Positions 1 through 4,912 of a stretch of DNA of 5,265 bases are shown piece after piece (position 1 is the first letter of the stretch; every line of letters begins with the position of its first letter). Location: assembly GCA_030428695.1 (NCBI GenBank), contig JAUIEM010000531.1, positions 1-5,265 on the forward strand. The letters are read 5' to 3'. The translations under genes were made by a program, and so were the position numbers. The notes beneath the pieces were generated by a model that saw only the letters and a list, made by a program, of their open reading frames with translations, had not been told where the DNA came from and did no database searches. The DNA comes from a bacterium. Its GTDB lineage: Bacteria; Planctomycetota; J058; JAJDCP01.

Positions 1-20
1 GCGGAGGAAGTCACCACGCA

Positions 21-51
21 AACCGGTCCGGGCGCCAGCCCGGTGCCGGTT
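21..51 (-). terminator. Strong imperfect hairpin, possible weak terminator
   Basis: A two-part stem: 21-26 pairs with 46-51 (AACCGG/CCGGTT) and 28-32 pairs with 39-43 (CCGGG/CCCGG). A small internal loop separates the two parts and the terminal loop is 6 nt. Read on the minus strand it ends in GGTTTG, so only three T residues follow. It lies some 440 nt beyond the btpA-family stop. It could end the operon transcript, or belong to a gene or structured element off the left edge. No better intrinsic terminator is visible downstream of the operon. Confidence 0.3.
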
Positions 52-73
52 GGAGCGGGAAAGCCGGGCGCCG

Positions 74-97
74 CGCGACGGCGCTTGCGCCGTTGCG
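74..97. repeat. Long GC-rich inverted repeat
   Basis: Bases 75-84 pair with 87-96 around ACGGCGC-TT-GCGCCGT, giving a 10-bp stem with a single G-T wobble; the closing C74-G97 pair extends it. No T-run follows on either strand, so it is not a standard terminator. A second inverted repeat abuts it directly: TGGGAA at 98-103 with TTCCCA at 114-119. Confidence 0.55.
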
Positions 98-160
98 TGG
101 GAACAGCCCGGGTTTCCCATCGACTTCCGCCGCGGCGCAGCCCACATCTGCCCTCGGAAC

Positions 161-218
161 GTGGGCCGTGGCCGTGGACCGTCGCGACGTGACCGTCGCC
201 GTGGCCGTGACCGTGATC
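161..218. repeat. Degenerate GTGNCC hexamer tract
   Basis: Five uninterrupted hexamers run from 189 to 218 (GTGACC, GTCGCC, GTGGCC, GTGACC, GTGATC). They are preceded by a looser, phase-shifted set at 161-186 (GTGGGC, GTGGCC, GTGGAC, GTCGCG). The nonamer GACCGTCGC is repeated at 177-185 and 191-199. On the minus strand the tract would read as alternating Val/Ala-Thr, a low-complexity pattern without protein character. Similar degenerate GTGNNC tracts are, to my recollection, common between genes of large myxobacterial-type genomes, but that is not testable from this window. Confidence 0.65.
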
Positions 219-321
219 CGGGTTGCCTTCTCGTCGGGTTCCAGGCCGGTGTTCGACGAGGCGCCGCGCCTGCGGCTCGGTGACTCGACGCCCCGATGCG
301 ATCGCCCATCGGCGAGGCCCG

Positions 322-410
322 CTCTGCGCCTCTGCTCCTCTGCGCCTCTGCGTTGAAGTCGCCTGTTCCGCCTCTGCGGTGAAGTCCCCTGCTGCGCCTC
401 CGTTCTGCGG
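322..410. repeat. CTCTGCG-type intergenic repeat block with a 26-nt tandem duplication
   Basis: The 13-mer CTCTGCGCCTCTG occurs at 322-334 and 338-350 with a 16-nt period. It is followed by a 26-nt unit repeated in tandem at 344-369 and 370-395 with 22 of 26 positions identical, each unit beginning GCCTCTGCG and containing TGAAGTC. A third degenerate partial copy continues to about 410. On the minus strand the motif reads GCAGAGGCGCAGAG and (C)ACCGCAGAGGCG. From memory, this resembles dispersed 'ACCGCAGAGgcGCAGAG' intergenic repeats found in many environmental high-GC bacteria; I cannot verify that here. The arginine/glutamine-rich open frames across it are simply translations of the repeat. 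Confidence 0.75.
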
Positions 411-487
411 GGACGCCCTCGCATCCGGCGGCTTCGTCCGGGCCCTCGGCACCGCCGACCGCCAGCCTGAAGCTCGCCGGCGCAGCC

Positions 488-1261
488 TCAGCCGGCCCGC
501 CCCGCCGCCTCGAGCAGGGCCCGCACCCGCCCGGCGTCGATCGGCGCGGCCAGATCGCCCGCCCGGTGCAGACAGCTGCCGACGATCGCTCCGGAGCAGG
601 CGGGCAGGAGCGCGGCGAGGTTGTCCGGCCGCAGGCCGCTGCCGATCCAGACCGGCACCTCCACCGCGGCGCGCACCTCGTCGAGGGCCTCGCGGCGCGG
701 CGGCTGGCCGGTCTCCTCGCCGCTGACGATCACGACGTCCGCGAGACCGCGCAGGGTCAGATCCCGGGCTTCCGCCGTCAGGCTGCCCGGAGCGAGGGGC
801 CGGGCGTGCTTGACCCGGACGTCTGCGGCGATCTCGACGGTCGGCGCGAGCTGGGCCCGCAGCCGCACGGTCTCGTGGGCGCGTCCCTCGAGCAGGCCCT
901 GGTCGGTGACTGCCGCGTGGCCGTGCACGTTGACGCGGATGAAGTCGAGCCCCGCCGCGCAAGCGATCGCGAGGGCCGCGCGGGCGTCGTTGCGCAGCAC
1001 GTTGACGCCGATCGGCAGGGAGCTCCGGGCACGCAGGGCGACCGCGCAGCGGGTCAGGGCGGCGACCGTCCAGGGCGGCACGCGCTCGGGGTAGAAGGGC
1101 ACGTCGCCGAAGTTCTCGAGCAGTAGCGCGTCGAAGCCGCCCTCCTCGAGGGTCGCGGCGTCCTCGACGGCCCGCGCGACGACCGCGTCGAGGTCCCCGG
1201 CGAAGCGCGGCGCGCCGGGCAGCGGCAGGAGGTGCACCATGCCGATCAGCCGAGGGCTCAC
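488..1261 (-). CDS. BtpA/SgcQ-family TIM-barrel protein
   Basis: A 257-residue protein of the BtpA/SgcQ family, a TIM-barrel group named after cyanobacterial BtpA (a photosystem I biogenesis factor) and enterobacterial SgcQ (putative nucleosidase). Most members, in non-photosynthetic organisms, have no proven reaction. Conserved blocks are IGMVHLLPLPGAP (6-18), GGFDALLLENFGDVPF (41-56), PIGVNVLRNDARAALAIA (83-100), FIRVNVHGHAAVTDQGLLEG (107-126), DVRVKHARPL (147-156), VIVSGEETGQPP (177-188), VWIGSGLRPDN (204-214) and GAIVGSCLH (224-232). The start is GTG at 1261, overlapping the dapE TGA as GTGA, with GGAGAG close upstream. The internal ATG (Met8) falls inside the conserved GMVHL motif and is unlikely to be the start. 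The long open frame to 1975 is antisense-frame noise within dapE. Coupling to dapE suggests co-expression with the DAP pathway, but no function follows from this. Confidence 0.92.
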   Translation of the reverse strand: MSPRLIGMVHLLPLPGAPRFAGDLDAVVARAVEDAATLEEGGFDALLLENFGDVPFYPERVPPWTVAALTRCAVALRARSSLPIGVNVLRNDARAALAIACAAGLDFIRVNVHGHAAVTDQGLLEGRAHETVRLRAQLAPTVEIAADVRVKHARPLAPGSLTAEARDLTLRGLADVVIVSGEETGQPPRREALDEVRAAVEVPVWIGSGLRPDNLAALLPACSGAIVGSCLHRAGDLAAPIDAGRVRALLEAAGRAG

Positions 1262-2346
1262 GCGCTCTCTCCGCGCAGGAAACGGCGCAGCACCGCGTCG
1301 CAGCGGGCGGTCTCGGAGAGGGACACCCACTCGCCCTGCTGGTGCGCCTGGTCTGTGCGCCCCGGGCCGTAGTTGACCGCGTCGATGCCGAGCGCGCCGA
1401 GCCGCGCGACATCGGTCCAGGCCTGCTTGGGCAACAGCTCGGTACCGCCGAGCCCCGCCAGCCGCTGGAGCTCCGGATGCCCCGCGCAGACCTTGCCGGC
1501 CGGCGAGAGGTCGGTGAAGCGCACCTCGGCCTCGCCCGCGACCACCACGCGCACGTCTTCCTGCGCCTGCTCGAGGGACTTCCCGGGCGCGAAGCGGTAG
1601 TTCAACAGCAGCGTGAAGCGGTCGGGGAGCACGTTGCGCGCAATCCCCCCCTCGGCGATGGTCGCGTGCAGCACCTCGCGGAAGACCAGGCCGTCGACCT
1701 CGACCTCCCGGGGCGCGAGGGCGTGCAGCCGGGTCAACAGGGCGCCGGCCTTGTGGACCGCGTTCTCCCCGTGCCAGGGCCGCGCGCTGTGGGCGCGCTT
1801 GCCGCGAAAGGTCACCTCGGCGTGCAGGGTGCCGACCGCCCCGACGTGGATCTGGTTGTCGGTCGGCTCGAGCACGACCGCGAAGTCGAGGCTCGAGAGG
1901 TCGGGACGGGCCTCGAGCAAGGGCCCGAGACCGTTCTCCGCGTACGGTCCCTCTTCCTTGTCGTAGAACACGCACACCGGGTGGCGGACGTAGCCATCGC
2001 GCTCGCGCAGCCGCTCGAGCATCACCGCCAGGCCCGCCTTCATATCCGAGGCGCCGAGGCCGATCAGGCGGTCTCCCTCGATGCGCGGCCGGCCGAGATC
2101 GTCCGGGCCGGGCACGGTGTCGAGGTGGCCGAACAGGCCGATGCGGGGAAGCTCCGCCGTCTCCGGCGGCTCGAGCACGACCGCGTTGCCCAGCCGGTCG
2201 ACCCGCAGGCCCGCGCGGGTGCCGAGCTCGGCGACGTAGCTGGCGATCGCGCCTTCGTCGCCGATCACGCTCGGGATCTGGACGAGGGCGAGCAGGCTGT
2301 CGGCCAGGGACGCCGGGACGGCTTCAGGTCGCAATTCCCACCTCAC
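1258..2346 (-). CDS. dapE: Succinyl-diaminopimelate desuccinylase (DapE, M20 metallohydrolase)
   Basis: A 362-residue M20-family di-zinc hydrolase that removes succinate from N-succinyl-LL-DAP to give LL-DAP. Ligand motifs are in order: GHLDTVPG (His74, Asp76), GASDMKAG (Asp101, bridging), YDKEEGP (Glu131 as general base, Glu132 as ligand), VLEPTDNQ (Glu160 ligand) and DQAHQQGEW (His335 ligand). GKRAHSARPWHGENA (182-196) contains the dimer-interface His186. The WTDVARLGALGIDAVNYGPG stretch (310-329) and the overall length resemble the actinobacterial/Gram-positive DapE group (as in Mycobacterium) more than E. coli DapE. The GTG at 2346 gives the longest frame but has no clear ribosome-binding site and overlaps dapD by 23 nt. 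A TTG at 2334 has GAGGTG correctly spaced upstream, would give 358 residues and an 11-nt overlap, and is a serious alternative. Confidence 0.94.
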   Translation of the reverse strand: MRWELRPEAVPASLADSLLALVQIPSVIGDEGAIASYVAELGTRAGLRVDRLGNAVVLEPPETAELPRIGLFGHLDTVPGPDDLGRPRIEGDRLIGLGASDMKAGLAVMLERLRERDGYVRHPVCVFYDKEEGPYAENGLGPLLEARPDLSSLDFAVVLEPTDNQIHVGAVGTLHAEVTFRGKRAHSARPWHGENAVHKAGALLTRLHALAPREVEVDGLVFREVLHATIAEGGIARNVLPDRFTLLLNYRFAPGKSLEQAQEDVRVVVAGEAEVRFTDLSPAGKVCAGHPELQRLAGLGGTELLPKQAWTDVARLGALGIDAVNYGPGRTDQAHQQGEWVSLSETARCDAVLRRFLRGESA

Positions 2347-3133
2347 GAAGCATGGCGTTGAGGGCGGTCTTCTCGTCGGTGCTCGCCTTGCGCTGGCCGA
2401 TGATCAGGGCGCAGGGAAGATCGTAGCGGCCGGCGGGGAAGTCTTTCGGGCGGGTGCCGGGCACGACCACCGACCCGGCCGGGACCCGCCCCTTGTACGT
2501 CACCGGCTCAGGGCCGGTCACATCGATGATCGGGGTCGAGGCGGACAGCACGACGCCGGCCCCGAGCACCGCGCGGGCCTCGACGTGCACGCCCTCGACG
2601 ACGATGCAGCGCGAGCCGATGAAGCAGCCGTCCTCGATGATCACCGGCCGGCTGCCGACCGGCTCGAGCACGCCGCCGATGCCGACCCCGCCGGACAGGT
2701 GCACGTGCTCGCCGATCTGGGCGCAGGAGCCGACGGTCGCCCAGGTGTCGACCATCGTCCCGGTGCCGACCCGCGCGCCGATGTTGACGTAGCCGGGCAT
2801 CACCACCGTCCCGGGCGCCACCCAGGCGCCGTAGCGGATCGCCCCGGGCGGCACCAGGCGCACGCCGGCCTCGGCCAACCCGGTCTTGAGCGGGATCTTG
2901 TCGTGGTACTCGTAGGGCCCGACGGTCGTCGTCTCCATCTTCCGCAGGCGGAAGTACAACAGGATCGCCTGCTTGACCCAGGCGTGCACGACCCAGCCGT
3001 CGTCGCCCGGCTCGGCGACCCGCACGCGGCCCGCGTCCAGCTCGGCGATCACCGCCTCGATCGCGTCCTCGGCACCCGCAGGGCTGCCGGCGGCGAACGC
3101 TGCCTCGATCGCGTCCCTGTGATTCTCACTCAT
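2324..3133 (-). CDS. dapD: 2,3,4,5-tetrahydropyridine-2,6-dicarboxylate N-succinyltransferase
   Basis: A 269-residue DapD, which transfers succinyl from succinyl-CoA to tetrahydrodipicolinate, committing the pathway to the succinylase route. The N-terminal helical domain (about 1-75) carries WVKQAILLYFRLRKM (52-66). The left-handed beta-helix of hexapeptide repeats covers about 100-200 and includes GAWVAPGTVVMPGYVNIGA (102-120), MVDTWATVGSCAQIG (127-141), LSGGVGIGGVLEP (146-158) and IIEDGCFIGSRCIVVEG (165-181). The C-terminus contains YKGRVPAGSVVVPG (213-226). These match the E. coli-type DapD closely, including the MVDTWATVGSCAQIG and GGVGIGGVLEP blocks, rather than the divergent mycobacterial form. 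The start is the ATG at 3133, inside the ATGA overlap with dapC, with an excellent AAGGAG ribosome-binding site. The longer open frame to 3367 lies within dapC and is not real. Confidence 0.97.
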   Translation of the reverse strand: MSENHRDAIEAAFAAGSPAGAEDAIEAVIAELDAGRVRVAEPGDDGWVVHAWVKQAILLYFRLRKMETTTVGPYEYHDKIPLKTGLAEAGVRLVPPGAIRYGAWVAPGTVVMPGYVNIGARVGTGTMVDTWATVGSCAQIGEHVHLSGGVGIGGVLEPVGSRPVIIEDGCFIGSRCIVVEGVHVEARAVLGAGVVLSASTPIIDVTGPEPVTYKGRVPAGSVVVPGTRPKDFPAGRYDLPCALIIGQRKASTDEKTALNAMLREVGIAT

Positions 3134-4308
3134 GGCTCGCTCCTTTGCTGCGTGGGGGGAAACAGTCCGCGCCAGGCTTCGATCGCCGCGCGGCACTCGT
3201 CGAGCTCGGGGACCAGCGCGAGGCGGAAGAAGCCCTCGCCCCCGGCCCCGAAGACGCTGCCGGGGCTGACGACGATGCCGGCGCCGAGGAGGCGCGCCGC
3301 GTAGGACTCCTCGTCGTAGCCCTCCGGGACCCGCACCCACAGGTAGAAGGTCGCGTCCGACGCGCACAGCTCGAGGCCGAGCTCGGCGAAGAAGGCCTCG
3401 AACAGGGCGCGCTTCGTCGCGAACAGCGCGCGCCGCTCGGCCGCGTGGGCGTCATCCCCCCAGGCTGCGACCGCGGCCGCCTGCACGAAGTCGCTGCTCG
3501 CGACGCCGAAGTTCGGGCGCAGGGCGAGGTAGGCGGCGATCGCGCGCCGGTCGCCGGCGACGAAGCCGCTGCGGTAGCCGGTCATGCCCGACCGCTTGCT
3601 CAGGGAGTGGAAGGCGAGCACCGCCTCCGTGCCGTGCTCGAGGGCCGACGCGGGCGGATCGGTGAAGTAGACGTCGGCGTAGCACTCGTCGGAGGCGAGC
3701 AGGAAGCCGTGCTCCCGGGCCGCCGCGACCAGCTCGGCCAGTTGGCTGGACGGGATGACCGCCCCGGTCGGGTTGTGGGGACTGCAGATCCAGAACATCG
3801 CGGTCTCGTCGAGGACGGCGGCCGGGATGCGCCCCGGATCGGGCAGGAAGCGAGCCTTCGCGTCGAGCCGGTAGGGCTCGGGGATCCCCCCGGCCAGGCG
3901 CGCCCCGGCCTCGTAGACCGGATAGCCCGGGGTCGGATACAGCACCCGGCGACGCGACCCCTCGCGGGGCACGAAGGCGAGCGCAGAGTGGAAGACCGCC
4001 TCCTTGGAGCCGCTGCTCGGGATGATCTCCCGCCCCGGATCGACGGAGACCCCGAAGCGCCTGTGCAGCCACGCCGCGATCGCCGTCCGTGTCACCTCCT
4101 GGCCCTTGACCGACGGGTACCGGCAGACCGGGCCCAGCGACGCGATCAGCGCGCGCCGGATCGCCTCGGGCGTCGGCTCCTTGGGGTCGCCGGTACCGAA
4201 GTCGTAGACGGGTAGCCCCGCCTCGCGCCGCGCCTCGATCGCGTCGAGCAGACGCACGAAGGGGTAGGGGCGCGCCGTGCGCGCCGCGTGCAGCCAGGCC
4301 GGGGTCAT
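3130..4308 (-). CDS. dapC: Succinyldiaminopimelate aminotransferase (DapC-type, PLP-dependent)
   Basis: A 392-residue fold-type I (class I/II) PLP aminotransferase. In the succinylase branch of lysine/DAP synthesis this enzyme transfers an amino group from glutamate to N-succinyl-2-amino-6-oxopimelate, giving N-succinyl-LL-DAP. Visible motifs are YDFGTGDPKEPTP (35-47), SSGSKEA (98-104, phosphate-binding loop), PTPGYPVYE (125-133), HNPTG with Asn179, SDECYADVYF with Asp207 and Tyr210, SLSKRSGMTGYRSGFVAG with Schiff-base Lys238 and Arg246, and FFRLALV with substrate-carboxylate Arg362. The ATG at 4308 has GGGAG about 8 nt upstream. Upstream in-frame extension is open but lacks family similarity and runs through rbfA. 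Its TGA overlaps the dapD ATG as ATGA. Substrate specificity is inferred mainly from linkage to dapD and dapE, because related aminotransferases look alike. Confidence 0.9.
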   Translation of the reverse strand: MTPAWLHAARTARPYPFVRLLDAIEARREAGLPVYDFGTGDPKEPTPEAIRRALIASLGPVCRYPSVKGQEVTRTAIAAWLHRRFGVSVDPGREIIPSSGSKEAVFHSALAFVPREGSRRRVLYPTPGYPVYEAGARLAGGIPEPYRLDAKARFLPDPGRIPAAVLDETAMFWICSPHNPTGAVIPSSQLAELVAAAREHGFLLASDECYADVYFTDPPASALEHGTEAVLAFHSLSKRSGMTGYRSGFVAGDRRAIAAYLALRPNFGVASSDFVQAAAVAAWGDDAHAAERRALFATKRALFEAFFAELGLELCASDATFYLWVRVPEGYDEESYAARLLGAGIVVSPGSVFGAGGEGFFRLALVPELDECRAAIEAWRGLFPPTQQRSEP

Positions 4309-4379
4309 CGCTCCGGCTCCCGCCGCGTGGGTGCGAAGACGCCGGGCCGCGCCTCCTCGATCCTGCTCGCAACGTTCAT
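4305..4379 (-). CDS. Possible 24-codon leader ORF upstream of dapC
   Basis: An ATG at 4379 opens a 24-residue frame ending in TGA at 4307-4305. Its stop overlaps the dapC start in the same ATGA arrangement seen at dapC/dapD. The peptide begins MNVASRIEEARPG and ends TRREPER; it is arginine- and glutamate-rich and resembles no family I know. Third codon positions are mostly G/C (21 of 24), as in the neighbouring genes, but a random frame in DNA this GC-rich could look similar. The nearest purine run, GGGGAGGG, is about 13 nt upstream, longer than ideal. It could be a translated leader that couples dapC expression to upstream translation, or chance. It has no lysine codon, so a classical lysine attenuator is not supported. 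Confidence 0.25.
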   Translation of the reverse strand: MNVASRIEEARPGVFAPTRREPER

Positions 4380-4426
4380 GTCCGCGACCGCGCCCTCCCC
4401 TGACCGTTCTCGCACGCGTCTGCGGC

Positions 4427-4825
4427 TCAGAGCTCCTCGTCCTCTTCGTCCTCGTCCTCGTCCTCGTCCTGCAGACGTCCGCCTTCGCGCGCGGTCTGGT
4501 CGAGCAGCGCCTGGATGCGCAGCGCCTTGTCGACCGCCTCATCGAGGTAGAACTGCAGCCGCGGGGCGACCTTGGTGCGCAGCCCGGAGGCGACGTGGCG
4601 CTGGATGAAGCCGGTCCCGCTCTCGATCGCCCGGAAGGTCGTCCGGCGGTCGGCATCGCTGCCGATGACCGAGATGCCGATCCGGGCCAGGGACAGATCT
4701 GGCGACAGCTTGATGTCGGTGATCGAGACCAGGCCGAGGCGCGGGTCGTTCATCTTGTGCTGGATGGCGTGGGACGCGAGGCGGCGAATCGCCGCGGTCA
4801 CCCGTCCGACCTTGTGGGAAGCCAT
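4427..4825 (-). CDS. rbfA: 30S ribosome-binding factor A (RbfA)
   Basis: A 132-residue RbfA, a type-II KH-fold protein that binds the 30S subunit and assists 16S rRNA 5'-end maturation and cold adaptation (family knowledge). Visible hallmarks are an N-terminal basic helix (HKVGRVTAAIRRL, 4-16), the NDPRLGLVSITDIKLSPDL segment (26-44), the ARIGISVIG strand (47-55), the ASG kink of the KH core (79-81) and LRTKVAPRLQFYLDEAVDK (82-100). The ATG at 4825 has a GAGAGGA ribosome-binding site about 6 nt upstream. The C-terminus (about 120-131) is an almost pure Asp/Glu tail, DEDEDEDEEDEE, which follows the conserved domain and looks like a disordered extension. The upstream neighbour is DUF503, its usual partner. 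The downstream neighbour is dapC rather than the truB or DHH-phosphoesterase gene often found there. Confidence 0.96.
   Translation of the reverse strand: MASHKVGRVTAAIRRLASHAIQHKMNDPRLGLVSITDIKLSPDLSLARIGISVIGSDADRRTTFRAIESGTGFIQRHVASGLRTKVAPRLQFYLDEAVDKALRIQALLDQTAREGGRLQDEDEDEDEEDEEL
4448..4468 (-). repeat. GACGAG hexamer repeat encoding the RbfA acidic tail
   Basis: On the coding strand this is three and a half perfect GACGAG units (Asp-Glu) in the 3' end of rbfA, flanked downstream by imperfect GAA/GAG/GAC codons to 4433. The repeat unit is six bases, so gain or loss of units would lengthen or shorten the acidic tail without a frameshift. Confidence 0.75.
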
Positions 4826-4850
4826 GTCCCGTCCTCTCGTTCCTTCTCAC

Positions 4851-4868
4851 GGGCGCCGCCCGGCGCCC
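4851..4868 (-). other. Hairpin in the rbfA leader
   Basis: A perfect 7-bp inverted repeat (GGGCGCC / GGCGCCC) with a 4-nt loop lies in the 87-nt gap between the DUF503 gene and rbfA, about 26 nt before the rbfA ATG. No T-tract follows on the minus strand, so it is not a convincing intrinsic terminator. A role in mRNA processing, stability or rbfA translation is possible but not shown. Confidence 0.4.
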
Positions 4869-4891
4869 TGCCCTTGTCCCCGCATGGCGCG

Positions 4892-4906
4892 CCCGGCACG
4901 GCCGGG
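4892..4906 (-). other. Hairpin just after the DUF503 stop codon
   Basis: A 6-bp perfect stem (CCCGGC / GCCGGG) with a 3-nt loop begins about 6 nt after the DUF503 TAA. There is no following T-run on the minus strand, so it probably does not stop transcription efficiently. It may protect the upstream message's 3' end or be chance in GC-rich DNA. Confidence 0.3.
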
Positions 4907-4912
4907 ACGTGG

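Larger units (their letters stand above)
1..487. other. Non-coding, repeat-rich region downstream of the operon
   Basis: I see no credible gene in these 487 bases on either strand. The open frames present (for example minus 424-11 and plus 223-726) are arginine-, alanine- and proline-rich translations of repeats, or run antisense into the btpA-family gene. They have no conserved motifs or ribosome-binding sites. The region contains several inverted repeats between 21 and 166, the GTGNCC hexamer tract and the CTCTGCG repeat block, listed separately. Between 411 and 487 there are only short stems, such as TCGGC-ACC-GCCGA at 446-458 and GCCGGC copies at 476-481 and 491-496 flanking the btpA-family stop. 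None has a T-tract. Confidence 0.7.

Noticed and set aside
322..410. CRISPR-like array
   Set aside because: The repeats are directly adjacent or overlapping and of differing period (16 and 26 nt), with no unique spacers of constant length and no cas genes.
11..424. 137-codon minus-strand frame at the left end as a gene
   Set aside because: Its sequence is a direct translation of the CTCTGCG and GTGNCC repeats (QRRGAEEQRR, VTVTATATV). It has no conserved features or plausible ribosome-binding site.
488..1261. Photosystem-related function from the BtpA name
   Set aside because: No photosynthesis gene is present and the family is widespread in non-photosynthetic bacteria. Only the family assignment is justified.
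1342..2361. Long open frame of 339 codons on the plus strand, antisense to dapE
   Set aside because: It is rich in Arg, Ala, Val, His and Gln, has no family motifs and lies opposite a DapE with all catalytic residues intact. Long antisense frames are expected in GC-rich coding DNA.
298..4083. Five copies of the octamer GCGATCGC (298, 963, 2243, 3536, 4076), like the cyanobacterial HIP1 palindrome
   Set aside because: Four of the five are in-frame Ala-Ile-Ala codons (GCG ATC GCN), the expected result of GC-rich codon use. Only one is intergenic, so there is no reason to infer a HIP1-like element.
3145..4215. Long open frame of 356 codons on the plus strand, antisense to dapC
   Set aside because: Composition is that of an antisense shadow (Gly, Arg, Glu, Ala), with no recognisable domain. 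The minus-strand aminotransferase is complete and fully motif-supported.
4309..4426. Lysine riboswitch or attenuator ahead of dapC
   Set aside because: The gap is only 118 nt with short stems and no conserved L-box-like features that I can recognise. The small ORF contains no lysine codons.
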